Shown here piece by piece: positions 35,449 to 44,784 of a stretch of 62,288 nt of DNA. The notes beneath the pieces were generated by a model. It worked only from the letters and a program-made list of their open reading frames with translations. It did not search any database and had not been told where the DNA came from. This DNA comes from Arachidicoccus rhizosphaerae (lineage in GTDB: Bacteria > Bacteroidota > Bacteroidia > Chitinophagales > Chitinophagaceae). The position numbers and the translations under genes are program-made. Where the stretch lies: contig NZ_FNQY01000024.1 of the NCBI RefSeq assembly GCF_900107765.1, forward strand, positions 1 to 62,288. The letters are read 5' to 3'. Position 1 is the stretch's first letter. Each line of letters opens with the position of its first letter.

Positions 35449-36717
35449 TTAATTTTTTGTCATCTGATTATGGGAGATGGTCGCCAGTACTTTTCCCTTT
35501 AATGGTTTGTCAAAATAAGGGCTGTTCTCGGCTTTGCTTTTATTGACCGGTTTTGTAAAAGTACTGCTTTTAGCCGGATGGAAAATAGTAAGATCCGCCT
35601 CTTGCCCTACTTCAAAGGAGGCAGCGGACAGACCGAAAATGTCTTTTGCATTTTGGCTGAGCAGCGAAACGACGCTTTCTGCGCTGAGATCACTGATCGC
35701 TTCATTTAATGTACTATAAGCCGTTTGGAGTCCGATCATGCCGTTTTTGGCATATTCAAATTCCCGGACCTTATCATCTGTGTGTTGCGGAAAATGCTGG
35801 GTGGCGATACAGTCAATGGTGCCGTTTTTAACGCCTGCTCTGAGCGCTTCTCTGTCAACTGCTGTTCTGAGAGGCGGATTGAGTTTCAGATTGGTGTCAT
35901 AATTTTTTAAATCCTCATCCGTAAATAATAAATGATGTGGAGTGACGCTGCAGGTAATACGAAGTCCTTCTGATTTGGCCTTTGCGATAAGGTCCACCGA
36001 TCTGGCTGAAGATATACCTGTAAAATGCAGCTTGCTTTCTGTATAACGAACCAGCTCTATATCTCTTTGAATCATCAGTTCTTCCGCTATGGCCGGCAAT
36101 CCAGGCAGTCCCAGCTGCGTGGATACAATCCCTTCATTGATCAGGCCATAGGTGCCAACAGTTTTATCAAAAGGCATCTGGATCAGCACACCGCCTGTTG
36201 CCCGGACATACTGCAGTGCTTTTAATAGTAAGCCTGCTGATTGCAAAGGAGTCTTGCCGTCAGAAAAGGCAATGGCACCACTGGCAGCCATATCATACAT
36301 TTCTGACAACTCTTTTCCTTCCAGCCCCTTGGAAATCGCGCCAATCGGATAGAGCTCAACGGGAAGGCGGGATGATTTATCCTTAATATAACTGACCTGT
36401 GATTTGTTATCTACGACCGGGTGCGTGGAAGGCAATAAAAAGACATGGGTAAAGCCCCCCTGGAATGCGGCGCCGGCACCGGTCTGTAACTCCTCTTTAA
36501 ACTCAAAACCGGGATCGGCAAAATCTGAGAAGATCTCTACCCAGCCCGGACTCAGAAAACCACCTTCGGCATCCAGTATATCTGTGTTGTCCTCCGCATT
36601 TAATGAAATGGACGGGGCAATTTGATCAATTTTCCCGTTTCTGATCAAAAGGTCTCCCCGGGAAAGGTCTTTATATACGTTTGTTGGAAAATTCAGGTTC
36701 TTAATCAGGATGTCCAT
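35449..36717 (-). CDS. Dihydroorotase-like protein lacking the metal site
   Basis: A 422-residue amidohydrolase-fold protein clearly related to dihydroorotase (GWVEIFSDFADPGFEFKEEL aligns with the D-x-H-x-H-x-R-E-P-G motif region; TPHHLLFTDEDLKNYDTNLKLNPPLR is typical). However, both histidines of H-x-H are replaced (IFSDFADPG), the HVS-type segment reads LHFTGISSA, and the catalytic D-H-x-P-H Asp is Gln (ATQHFPQH). The metal centre cannot form as usual, so it is likely a pseudo-enzyme like the inactive PyrC partners of some aspartate transcarbamoylases. A true pyrC should exist elsewhere. Confidence 0.85.
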   Translation of the reverse strand: MDILIKNLNFPTNVYKDLSRGDLLIRNGKIDQIAPSISLNAEDNTDILDAEGGFLSPGWVEIFSDFADPGFEFKEELQTGAGAAFQGGFTHVFLLPSTHPVVDNKSQVSYIKDKSSRLPVELYPIGAISKGLEGKELSEMYDMAASGAIAFSDGKTPLQSAGLLLKALQYVRATGGVLIQMPFDKTVGTYGLINEGIVSTQLGLPGLPAIAEELMIQRDIELVRYTESKLHFTGISSARSVDLIAKAKSEGLRITCSVTPHHLLFTDEDLKNYDTNLKLNPPLRTAVDREALRAGVKNGTIDCIATQHFPQHTDDKVREFEYAKNGMIGLQTAYSTLNEAISDLSAESVVSLLSQNAKDIFGLSAASFEVGQEADLTIFHPAKSSTFTKPVNKSKAENSPYFDKPLKGKVLATISHNQMTKN

Positions 36718-36774
36718 AACTGCAAGTAGAAATTTAACGCAATATACATGCTAATTTGTGAATATTTAGGCATA

Positions 36775-36808
36775 AAAAAGCCATCATTTGATATTTTGAT
36801 GGCTTTTT
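36775..36808. terminator. Bidirectional-looking terminator
   Basis: AAAAAGCCATCA and TGATGGCTTTTT (12-bp perfect stem, 10-base loop) lie between the cysteine desulfurase gene and the dihydroorotase-like gene. It ends the desulfurase transcript. Confidence 0.85.
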
Positions 36809-36833
36809 ATGAATAAAGTCAATTTTTGATGGA

Positions 36834-37964
36834 TTATAAGAGCTTTTTTAGCTGATCAATGACCAGATCGGCCTCTTCCAGTGTGTTGTATTTGGAAAAA
36901 GAGAACCGGACAGGAACAAGATGCTCTGTTGGATATAATGCCTGCATGACGTGTGATCCGACACTGGCACCGCTGGAACAGGCACTGCCGCCGGAGACGC
37001 AAATGTTATGGATATCCAGATTAAACAGCAGCATTTCTGTTTTTTCCGTCTCAGGAAAGCTGACACTTAAAACGCTATACAGACTCTCGCCTCTGGTGTC
37101 TCCATTAAAGCGAACCTGCTCAAACTCCGATTCCAGCCGCTTAATCATGTGATCTTTTATTGCCTGAATATGGCTCCGCTCCTGTTCATAATGGGCCATG
37201 GCCAGTTCCAGGGCTTTGGCAAACCCGACAATTCCGTAAATATTTTCTGTGCCGGCCCGCATATTGCGTTCCTGAGCCCCCCCTTCAATAAAAGGATGGA
37301 TTTTAATGTTTTCATTGACATATAAGACGCCGATGCCTTTAGGTCCGTGAAATTTATGGCCGGCCGCACTGGTAAAATGCACTTTAAGCTTTTTTAAATC
37401 CAGCGGGTAATGCCCTACCGTCTGAACGGTATCGCAATGGAAAATTGCACCATATTGTTCTGCGAGTGTACCAACGGCTTCCACATCCAGCATATTGCCG
37501 ATTTCATTGTTGGCATGCATCAGAGTGATTAAGGTTTTTTCGGCTGAGCCCGACAGTTTGTTTTTAAGATCTTCCAGATCAACATGTCCGTTTTCCAGTA
37601 TCGCTACTTTCTCCAGACGCACTTCCCCCCTTTTGCTGAGCGCTTCCGTACAGTGCATGGTCGCATGATGCTCCAAGGGAGAAGTAATAATCCTGGTACA
37701 CCCTAAATCCCTGACCGCAGCATTAATGGCAGTATTGGTACTTTCCGTACCTCCGCTGGTAAAAAAGATTTCTGCCGGATGAACGCCCAGCGTCTTGGCA
37801 ACTGATTTACGGGCATTCTCCACAGCCAGTCTGGTTTCACGGCCATAGCTGTAAATAGAGGATGGATTACCAAAATGAGTAGTCAGATAAGGCAGCATGG
37901 CGTCCAGGACTTCTTTGTCCAGGGCAGTGGTAGCTGCATTATCAAAATAGATACGCCTTGTCAT
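36834..37964 (-). CDS. Cysteine desulfurase
   Basis: A PLP enzyme that releases sulfur from cysteine for Fe-S clusters or thiolated tRNA. 376 residues, beginning RIYFDNAATTALDKEVLDAM. Other motifs are TSGGTESTNTAINAA, LITLMHANNEIGNML, the Schiff-base Lys in TSAAGHKFHGPKGIGVLY, and the active Cys in VSGGSACSSGASVGSHVM. The short active-site loop with SGGSACSSG resembles the NifS/IscS group. No scaffold (IscU) or regulator gene is adjacent, so it might serve tRNA thiolation or general Fe-S assembly. Confidence 0.92.
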   Translation of the reverse strand: MTRRIYFDNAATTALDKEVLDAMLPYLTTHFGNPSSIYSYGRETRLAVENARKSVAKTLGVHPAEIFFTSGGTESTNTAINAAVRDLGCTRIITSPLEHHATMHCTEALSKRGEVRLEKVAILENGHVDLEDLKNKLSGSAEKTLITLMHANNEIGNMLDVEAVGTLAEQYGAIFHCDTVQTVGHYPLDLKKLKVHFTSAAGHKFHGPKGIGVLYVNENIKIHPFIEGGAQERNMRAGTENIYGIVGFAKALELAMAHYEQERSHIQAIKDHMIKRLESEFEQVRFNGDTRGESLYSVLSVSFPETEKTEMLLFNLDIHNICVSGGSACSSGASVGSHVMQALYPTEHLVPVRFSFSKYNTLEEADLVIDQLKKLL

Positions 37965-37996
37965 TTTTCTCTTAGTATTAAATTACAATCCTAACT

Positions 37997-38025
37997 AAAA
38001 AGCGCACCATTTAATCGTGCGCTTT
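37997..38025 (-). terminator. Terminator after the phosphohexomutase gene
   Basis: AAAGCGCAC (37999-38007) and GTGCGCTTT (38017-38025) form a 9-bp stem with a 9-base loop. On the minus strand it is followed by T residues. Confidence 0.8.
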
Positions 38026-38131
38026 CTAATTAAATTTTTGCAAAGATACTGGCTATTTCCTTATCAGAAAACCAATAGTTTAAGGGAGGTGAACCACCTT
38101 GTCTGCGCACTTAAGCTATTGAGCCGTAATC

Positions 38132-39517
38132 TTACATTGCTTCTTTGATATCCTGCATGATACGCTTGGCAATATTTTCCGCTGTAGTAGGCGAAGAACT
38201 CTCGGCATAGATTCTGACAATAGGCTCCGTATTGCTGGTACGCAGGTGTACCCAATCTTTATCAAATTCAATTTTCAACCCATCTTCCTGATTAATAGGG
38301 TTGTTTTTGTATTTAGTTTTGATCTGGTCAAAAATGCGGCTGACATCGATACCGTTTTCCAGTTCAATTTTATTTTTGGATATAAAGTAATTGGGATACT
38401 GAATGCGTAACTGATGCACGCTTTTGCGTTCTGTCATCATGGACAGGAATAGCGCAATGCCAATCAGCGCATCTCTTCCGTAATGCAGATCCGGCATAAT
38501 GACGCCGCCGTTGCCTTCGCCCCCAATAACTGCGTTGACTTCCTTCATCTTTTTAACCACATTCACCTCCCCTACCGCACTGGCAAAGTACGCGCCTCCG
38601 GCTTTCTCGGTGACATCTCTAAGAGCTCTGGTGGAAGACATATTGCTGACCGTATTACCTTTTTTATGCTGTAATACATAATCGGCAATCGCCACCAAAG
38701 TATATTCCTCCCCGAAAAGAGAACCGTCCTCACTGACAAAACACAGTCTGTCGACATCAGGATCAACGGCGATACCCAGGTCCGCCTTTTGTTGTTTGAC
38801 TTCGTTGCGCAGGCTATTGAGGTGCTCGGGTAAAGGTTCCGGATTGTGTGCGAACTTTCCGTTCACTTCTTCATTTAAAATAAAAATATCGCTTTGATTG
38901 ACACCCAGCGCTTTTAACAGCTCCGGTACAGCGATAGCCCCGGTAGAATTAATGGCATCCACGACAACCTTGAAACCTTTGGCTTTAATGGCCTCCGGTT
39001 TAACCAGCGGATGCTTGACCACCGTATCAATATGTTTGGCAAGCACTGTTTCATTGATGGCATAACTGCCCAATTTATCAACACCTACAAAATTAAAATC
39101 TTCTTTTTCGACCATTTCTAAAATGGCAGCTCCATCTGCTCCGCTGATAAATTCACCATCCTGATTGAGCAGTTTCAGGGCATTCCATTCTTTAGGATTA
39201 TGACTGGCAGTCAGGATAATGCCGCCTGCTGCATCTTCAAATTTTACAGCCATTTCTACGGTCGGGGTCGTACTAAGACCAACATCAATGACATCAAGGC
39301 CTACTGCATTTAAGGTTGATACCACCAGGCGTTGTACCATCTCTCCACTGATTCTGCCATCTCTTCCAACTACAATTTTACTATTGGTCTGGTTGTTTTG
39401 CTTAATCCATGTTCCATAAGCGGCTGCAAATTTTACGACATCTAAAGGGCTCAAGGTCTCTCCGGGTTTTCCGCCAATGGTCCCGCGGATCCCTGAAATA
39501 CTTTTAATTAAGGGCAT
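38132..39517 (-). CDS. glmM: Phosphoglucosamine mutase (phosphohexomutase family)
   Basis: 461 residues. The phosphoserine loop is ILTASHNPKEWNALKLLN (about 98-115), the metal loop DPDVDRLCFV (about 251-260), the sugar-binding loop GGEGNGGVI (about 334-342) and the phosphate-binding C-terminal loop LRTSNTEPIVRIYAES (about 434-449). It converts glucosamine 6-phosphate to glucosamine 1-phosphate for cell-wall and LPS precursors. The family also includes phosphomannomutases. The E-G-N-G-G loop favours the glucosamine enzyme, as in Bacteroidota GlmM annotations, but dual activity cannot be excluded. Confidence 0.88.
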   Translation of the reverse strand: MPLIKSISGIRGTIGGKPGETLSPLDVVKFAAAYGTWIKQNNQTNSKIVVGRDGRISGEMVQRLVVSTLNAVGLDVIDVGLSTTPTVEMAVKFEDAAGGIILTASHNPKEWNALKLLNQDGEFISGADGAAILEMVEKEDFNFVGVDKLGSYAINETVLAKHIDTVVKHPLVKPEAIKAKGFKVVVDAINSTGAIAVPELLKALGVNQSDIFILNEEVNGKFAHNPEPLPEHLNSLRNEVKQQKADLGIAVDPDVDRLCFVSEDGSLFGEEYTLVAIADYVLQHKKGNTVSNMSSTRALRDVTEKAGGAYFASAVGEVNVVKKMKEVNAVIGGEGNGGVIMPDLHYGRDALIGIALFLSMMTERKSVHQLRIQYPNYFISKNKIELENGIDVSRIFDQIKTKYKNNPINQEDGLKIEFDKDWVHLRTSNTEPIVRIYAESSSPTTAENIAKRIMQDIKEAM

Positions 39518-39558
39518 AATGCTTTGTTGTTATTGTAAGTTGATCTATAAAAGGTGTA

Positions 39559-39566
39559 CAAACGTA
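39559..39566 (-). promoter_or_regulatory. -7 box for glmM
   Basis: TACGTTTG on the minus strand, 41 bases before the start at 39517. Confidence 0.45.
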
Positions 39567-39609
39567 GGTCCAAAATACTCTTGCATTTTTCATCATGAAA
39601 AATCATTCA

Positions 39610-40098
39610 TTAATTCTTAACCTGGAATTTGCCGCTTTCCAGTATCGCCCCGCCAGGGCTTCTAAGCTGATAAACATATAAACCCCGATAATAATTTTCC
39701 AGGGTTACTTTTATGACCGAACCGGTAAGGGCCAGCTCTGCCATTTGTTTACCAGTAAAACTAAAGATAAAAAGTTTTGAATCTTTAGCCACGGCTTTGT
39801 CTAACTTAAAATTGATATAGGAAACGGCCGGATTAGGATAACAACTGACATGCTTTTCAGCTGTGCCAAGGATATTATCACCCAGATCCATGTTAAAAGG
39901 GTCGGTGGAAAAATTGGCAAATAAAGGATTGCCTACGGGTAAGGTAGCGGCTGCCGTTTGGTTCAGCCGACTGCTGCCTAAAAGCATAAGGAAGGATAAA
40001 ACGCCAAACAATAAAACACGTCCGGCCTTTAACCCTTGACCGGGTCCCGCCTGCGAATTGTTTTGTTGCCTTAATTTATTACGTAAAATTTTATCCAT
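39610..40098 (-). CDS. Small protein with type IX secretion sorting domain
   Basis: 162 residues. A hydrophobic export segment (VLLFGVLSFLMLLGS) follows a 27-residue charged N-terminus. Only about 45 residues then precede a C-terminal type A sorting domain: VSCYPNPAVSYINFKLDK, KLFIFSFTGKQM, then NYYRGLYVYQLRSPGGAILESGKFQVK. The sorting domain directs proteins through the type IX secretion system and is usually the tail of a large surface protein. Here almost nothing is attached to it, so the protein may be a truncated remnant or a small secreted factor. Confidence 0.78.
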   Translation of the reverse strand: MDKILRNKLRQQNNSQAGPGQGLKAGRVLLFGVLSFLMLLGSSRLNQTAAATLPVGNPLFANFSTDPFNMDLGDNILGTAEKHVSCYPNPAVSYINFKLDKAVAKDSKLFIFSFTGKQMAELALTGSVIKVTLENYYRGLYVYQLRSPGGAILESGKFQVKN

Positions 40099-40188
40099 TA
40101 CCCAATTTGTTAAGCAAAGTTAATACTTTTTGTTCCAACTTGTTCTATCTAAGGGTTAATAATTGCAAAAAACCCTTCGCTGCTGATT

Positions 40189-40494
40189 TTAAAAATCTTC
40201 CAGGCCGTTAAGCCTTCTTTTGACATGGGTCAGCTCCGTTTGCAGCCGCTGCATTTTATGGAGTAAATGCGCAATCGCATCCAAGCCTTCCATATTGATG
40301 TTCAGGTCATAATGCAAATGAATCCATTTCTCCACCTCCCGGATCTGCTCGGTTTGTATGCAAGTGGTCTGCTCTACCTGGATAAGGGTAATAAGCCCAT
40401 AGGATTCCAGCGACTCAAAAAAATGAATATCCGTCTTATAATGCTTACACAGATGTGTAAGTGGTATGGTTTCCATTTCATTATTTGCTTCCAT
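40189..40494 (-). CDS. cbpM: CbpM-like chaperone modulator
   Basis: A 101-residue MerR-like helical protein. It starts [16 protein letters not shown] and has a helix-turn-helix-like first half and a C-terminal coiled coil ([22 protein letters not shown]). The gene overlaps the end of the DnaJ-like gene by 14 bases. The cbpA-cbpM order matches E. coli, where CbpM binds and inhibits the J-domain of CbpA. Confidence 0.85.
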   Translation of the reverse strand: MEANNEMETIPLTHLCKHYKTDIHFFESLESYGLITLIQVEQTTCIQTEQIREVEKWIHLHYDLNINMEGLDAIAHLLHKMQRLQTELTHVKRRLNGLEDF

Positions 40495-41410
40495 GAGGAT
40501 TAATTTTTACGAGTTCCTGAAATAATTCTTTTTCTTTATCTGTTAAGTCATTGGGTATCAGTATCTTATAGGTGATAAACAAGTCTCCGAACGCGCCTTC
40601 TTTTTTATAGACCGGGAAGCCTTTTTGGGCGAGCTTGACCTTATGGCCATTTTGAGTCTCCGGTTTGACTTTTAATTTAACCTGGCCATCCATCGTGGAG
40701 ATCAGGACCTCACCGCCCAGAATAGCGGTGTAAAGTGGAATTTCTTTTGTAGCATATAAATCATCGCCTTTTCTTTGAAATTCACTGTCCGGTTGTATAA
40801 TAAAAGTTATATACAGATCGCCGGCCGGACCTCCGTTAATGCCCGGGCTGCCGTGTCCTTTGAGTTTAATAATCTGGCCGTCCTCCACTCCTGCCGGCAC
40901 CGTTATTCTGATATTTTTCCCGGCAACTGTAAAGACCTGTTTATGGGTATGAAAAGCCTGTTTTAAAGGCAAGGGAAACTCGGCGTGGATATCCTGGCCT
41001 CTAAAGCCTCTGCGGTGGGACTGGGCGCCACCGCCGCCCCTTGCTCCACCGAACATGGAGGAGAAAAAATCGGAAAAATCATAGTCGTCAAACCCCTGTC
41101 CGCCCTCTCCCGACGTATAATGACCGCCAAAGCCTCCTGCCTGCCCGGCTCCGGCAGCATTTCTGGCCTGCTGATAAGCTTCTGACTCTTTCCAGTTTTG
41201 GCCATATTGGTCATATTTTTTCCTTTTTTCCGGGTCACTGAGCACTTCATGTGCTTCATTGATCTGCTGAAATTGCTTTTTGGCATTTTCATCATCGGGA
41301 TTTAAATCCGGATGATATTTTCTGGCCAGTTTACGGTAGGCTTTTTTAATATCTTCGGCTGAGGCGGTTTTAGTGAGCCCCAGAATTTTATAATAGTCTA
41401 TATATTCCAT
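40481..41410 (-). CDS. cbpA: DnaJ-like co-chaperone CbpA
   Basis: 309 residues. The J-domain (1-70; [21 protein letters not shown], with the essential HPD in [10 protein letters not shown]) is followed by a Gly-rich linker (about 85-135) and the two C-terminal substrate-binding domains ([54 protein letters not shown]). It lacks the zinc-finger region of DnaJ, as expected for class II CbpA. It stimulates DnaK ATPase and is coupled with cbpM. Confidence 0.93.
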   Translation of the reverse strand: MEYIDYYKILGLTKTASAEDIKKAYRKLARKYHPDLNPDDENAKKQFQQINEAHEVLSDPEKRKKYDQYGQNWKESEAYQQARNAAGAGQAGGFGGHYTSGEGGQGFDDYDFSDFFSSMFGGARGGGGAQSHRRGFRGQDIHAEFPLPLKQAFHTHKQVFTVAGKNIRITVPAGVEDGQIIKLKGHGSPGINGGPAGDLYITFIIQPDSEFQRKGDDLYATKEIPLYTAILGGEVLISTMDGQVKLKVKPETQNGHKVKLAQKGFPVYKKEGAFGDLFITYKILIPNDLTDKEKELFQELVKINPHGSK

Positions 41411-41556
41411 GAATGCAACTGCTTTCTGATTATTTTAAACCGTGCGTAGGCATCGGCTCAATTGTTGACTCTAAGATAGGACATTTGATTAAATAGACCT
41501 AGCCTATAAAATCATAAAATGGTGCACCGACATACAGGTTAAGCCATGCCCCAAAT

Positions 41557-41600
41557 ATGAAAAGGCAAAGCCTGCTACCTTGCAGACTTTGCCTTTTCAT
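41557..41600 (-). terminator. Hairpin between ABC-F and cbpA
   Basis: Perfect 14-bp stem (41557-41570 with 41587-41600) and a 16-base loop, just after the ABC-F stop. Only a short T-stretch follows, so it may act as a 3-prime stabiliser as well as a terminator. Confidence 0.6.
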
Positions 41601-41636
41601 CCTCAAATATTTAATGGATGGCAGATGACCGTGAAA

Positions 41637-43262
41637 CTACCGGTACATCTCTGCACGCAATTCCCTGACCCTGCTGTCCTGAAGATATTCATCAAAGGTC
41701 ATTAGACGGTCAATGATGCCTTTAGGGGTGAGTTCGATCACACGGTTGGCGACGGTTTCCATAAAGGTATGGTCATGGGAGGTCAACAGAACAACGCCCG
41801 GAAAATTAATACAGCTTTCATTGAAGCTCTGAATGCTTTCCAGATCAAGGTGGTTGGTAGGCTGGTCCAGCACGATAACATTAGGGTTTTGCAGCATCAT
41901 GCGGGATACCATGCACCGGACTTTCTCTCCCCCGCTCAAGACATCCGTCTTTTTCAGGATATCGTCACCGGCAAAAAGCATTTTACCAAAGAAGCCTCTG
42001 AGAAAGGGCTCATCAGCCTCGGTCACGTGGGCAGGGACATACTGGCGCAGCCAGTCTAAAAGGGGCAATCCTTTTTCAAAATACTTACCATTTTCAATGG
42101 GTAAATACGCTTTTGTAATGGTGGTTCCCCATTGAAATTTTCCGCTGTCGGCCTGGGCCTCATTATTAATAATATCAAAGAAGGCGGATACTGCCAGCGG
42201 GTTTTTACTTAAAAAGGCGATTTTTTCTCCTTTTTTAATATCAAAAGTAACTTTATCAAATAAAGTGTTCCCTTCGACGGCCTTTTTTAAATTTTCAACA
42301 TGTAAGATCTCATTACCTACTTCGCGCAAAGGTTGAAAGATAATACCTGGATATTTTCTGTTGGAGGGCTCTATTTCTTCAATGGTAAGTTTTTCCAGGG
42401 CTTTCTTTCTGGAGGTTGCCTGCTTGGACTTAGAAGCATTGGCACTAAAGCGGGCGATAAAGTCCAACAGGTCTTTACGCTTGTCTTCCATTTTTTTATT
42501 CTTGTCGGCAATCTGACGGGCCATGAGCTGTGAACTCTCATACCAGAAAGAATAGTTACCGGTGTATATCTTGATTTTCTGGCGATCGACATCCGCCACA
42601 TGGGTACAGACGGCATCCAGGAAGTGACGGTCGTGAGAAACAACCAATACAATATTCTGATAATCAGCTAGAAAGTTCTCCAGCCAGCCAATTGTCTCAA
42701 TATCCAGACCGTTGGTCGGTTCATCCAGCAACAAGATATCCGGATTCCCGAATAAGGCCTGTGCCAACAAAACACGTACTTTCATATTGGAGGGTATATC
42801 GCGCATATACATCTGGTGCATATCGTCTTTAATACCCAGAGAACTTAAAAAGTTGGCAGCATTGCTCTCTGATTCATAGCCCCCCATCTCCCCGAACTCT
42901 GCTTCCAGCTCACCGGCTTTCATATAATCGGCCTCCGTGGCATCCGGATCAGCATAGATGGCATCTTTTTTATGCATGATATCCCACATTTTTTTGTGGC
43001 CCATCAGAACGGTATTCAGAACCGTCTCATTATCAAACTCAAACTGGTTCTGTTTTAAGAACGAGAGTCTTTCTCCCGGGGTGATCTCCACATGTCCCTT
43101 ATTGGGCTCAATTTCACCACTGAGGATTTTTAAAAAGGTGGATTTACCGGCCCCGTTGGCTCCGATAACCCCATAACAGTTACCTTTTACAAAATTAATA
43201 TTTACTTCGTCAAAAAGGACCCGTTTGCCGTAAGCCAGGGTAATATTTCTTGCGCTAATCAT
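41637..43262 (-). CDS. ABC-F family ATPase, YbiT-like
   Basis: 541 residues with two ABC domains: Walker A IGANGAGKSTFLKIL (about 33-47), first Walker B ILLLDEPTNGLDIETI, second signature VLSGGEKVRCMVSRMM and Walker B VIVLDQPTNHLDLESI. The second ABC domain has a degenerate Walker A (AFLSKNPLAVSAFFDII), as in the YbiT branch. The linker between domains (KKMEDKRKDLLDFIARFSANASKSKQATSRKKAL) forms the ribosome-contacting helical hairpin. It probably acts on ribosomes. The first nucleotide site is intact and the second probably binds ATP differently. A TACCTTTG box lies 28 bases upstream. Confidence 0.92.
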   Translation of the reverse strand: MISARNITLAYGKRVLFDEVNINFVKGNCYGVIGANGAGKSTFLKILSGEIEPNKGHVEITPGERLSFLKQNQFEFDNETVLNTVLMGHKKMWDIMHKKDAIYADPDATEADYMKAGELEAEFGEMGGYESESNAANFLSSLGIKDDMHQMYMRDIPSNMKVRVLLAQALFGNPDILLLDEPTNGLDIETIGWLENFLADYQNIVLVVSHDRHFLDAVCTHVADVDRQKIKIYTGNYSFWYESSQLMARQIADKNKKMEDKRKDLLDFIARFSANASKSKQATSRKKALEKLTIEEIEPSNRKYPGIIFQPLREVGNEILHVENLKKAVEGNTLFDKVTFDIKKGEKIAFLSKNPLAVSAFFDIINNEAQADSGKFQWGTTITKAYLPIENGKYFEKGLPLLDWLRQYVPAHVTEADEPFLRGFFGKMLFAGDDILKKTDVLSGGEKVRCMVSRMMLQNPNVIVLDQPTNHLDLESIQSFNESCINFPGVVLLTSHDHTFMETVANRVIELTPKGIIDRLMTFDEYLQDSRVRELRAEMYR

Positions 43263-43290
43263 GGAGTCTTTGCTTATAATTTTTGAGCCG

Positions 43291-43298
43291 CAAAGGTA
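43291..43298 (-). promoter_or_regulatory. -7 box for the YbiT-like gene
   Basis: TACCTTTG on the minus strand, 28 bases before the start at 43262. Confidence 0.5.
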
Positions 43299-43450
43299 CT
43301 AAGAATTACCCAAAGGTAAAAATGCGACAGGAGTTCTTTATCCGGGCTATTTGCCAGGGCCTTTGACAGCTGCTGAAAGCCTTATTAAATCTGCTTAAGA
43401 TTCATTAGATTTGCCAGAATAGACAAAAATTTAACAGTTAGCGTAAAGAT

Positions 43451-44707
43451 ATGATTGTTCCATCTTTTTTAAATAAAGCCCGTGGAGCGGCACTTTTAAG
43501 AGGTTCCGTTGTTTCATTTGTCCGGCTATTGGCTAAGACCAAGTCACTGTTTCTCACCCGGCCCTTACCAGGCGTGATCACCCTTTGCCTGATCGCGCTC
43601 GCTTTAACGGGTTGTAAATCGAATCATGCACAAAATAAAAACAATTCCTTAACAGACAGTGGGGCTGCCTCTTCCGCCGCTCATAACCAGGGGAAGATGG
43701 CCATGGACTGCACGCTCTGTAAAGAGCCTTCCAGGGCCGGTCTTTTGATGGCCGGTGCAGGGGCCAGCGATGATTTATCCGCTTCAAAGGATCAGAGCGC
43801 CGGTCATGGCATGGACAGCGCAAAAATGGTACTCATTCAGGGCGGTAGTTTTCAGATGGGGTCTGATCAGTTTGGTGATGCCCAGCCGGTTCATAAAGTA
43901 ACGGTCTCCGCTTTTTATATGGATGCCCACGAGGTAACCAATGACCAGTTTGCCAAATTTGTGGATGCAACCCACTACATAACTGTCGCAGAAAGGCCTT
44001 TAAATCCAAAAGATTATCCTGGCGTTCCAGTAGATAAATTAGTGCCCGGCTCCGGGGTGTTCACCCCGCCCAGCCGTCCGGTCCCACTTAATAACCCGAT
44101 GGCCTGGTGGAGTTATGTGCCGGGTGCGAACTGGCGCCATCCTCTGGGACCCGGTTCTTCTATCCAGGGTAAGGGCAATTATCCGGTCGTTCAGGTTTGT
44201 TATGAAGATTGCGTGGCCTATGCCAACTGGGCCGGTAAAAGACTGCCCACGGAGGCGGAATGGGAATTTGCTGCCAGAGCCGGTCAGCATTATGAGGATT
44301 ACTACTGGGGCAAAAGCCTGCATCCGGATGGTAAATATATGGCCAATAATTTCCAGGGACATTTTCCGGACCATAATACCAAGGCAGACGGTTATGATAT
44401 GCTGGCACCCATTGAGCAGTATCCCGTCAGCCGCTACGGTCTTTATGATATGGAAGGCAACGCCTGGGAATGGTGCAGCGATTTTTACCGACCGGATTAT
44501 TATGCCCACAGCCCGGAAAAAAATCCACAGGGTCCGAAGGACAGCTATGATCCCGAGGAACCCGGCCAGGTTAAAAGAGTGCAGCGCGGTGGTTCATTTC
44601 TATGCAGTGATGAGTATTGTATTAGGTATAAAGCAGGTTCCAGAGGCAAAGGTGAACCTGGCAGCGCCAGCAATAATTTAGGGTTCAGACTGGTCAGATC
44701 TAAATAA
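43451..44707 (+). CDS. Formylglycine-generating-enzyme-like lipoprotein
   Basis: 418 residues. After an unusually long N-terminus a lipoprotein signal ends LIALALTGC (Cys about 56). A linker (about 57-120) leads to the SUMF1/FGE domain: VLIQGGSFQMGSDQFGDAQP, DAHEVTNDQFAKFVDATHY, GANWRHPLGPGSSI, AYANWAGKRLPTEAEWEFAARAG, DMEGNAWEWCSDFY, and RGGSFLCSDEYCIRYKAGSRG. Cys385 and Cys390 match the catalytic pair of true FGE (C-x4-C), which oxidises a sulfatase cysteine to formylglycine. Most bacterial SUMF1 proteins lack this pair. No sulfatase lies in the window. Real activity is likely but unproven; the envelope location would be odd for cytoplasmic sulfatase maturation. Confidence 0.85.
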   Translation: MIVPSFLNKARGAALLRGSVVSFVRLLAKTKSLFLTRPLPGVITLCLIALALTGCKSNHAQNKNNSLTDSGAASSAAHNQGKMAMDCTLCKEPSRAGLLMAGAGASDDLSASKDQSAGHGMDSAKMVLIQGGSFQMGSDQFGDAQPVHKVTVSAFYMDAHEVTNDQFAKFVDATHYITVAERPLNPKDYPGVPVDKLVPGSGVFTPPSRPVPLNNPMAWWSYVPGANWRHPLGPGSSIQGKGNYPVVQVCYEDCVAYANWAGKRLPTEAEWEFAARAGQHYEDYYWGKSLHPDGKYMANNFQGHFPDHNTKADGYDMLAPIEQYPVSRYGLYDMEGNAWEWCSDFYRPDYYAHSPEKNPQGPKDSYDPEEPGQVKRVQRGGSFLCSDEYCIRYKAGSRGKGEPGSASNNLGFRLVRSK

Positions 44708-44784
44708 GACCCCGCTTTACTCAGCGGACCAGACCTTCTATTTTTTCATTTAAGCCCCCTGCTTTTTAAATTCAAGCTGGATCA

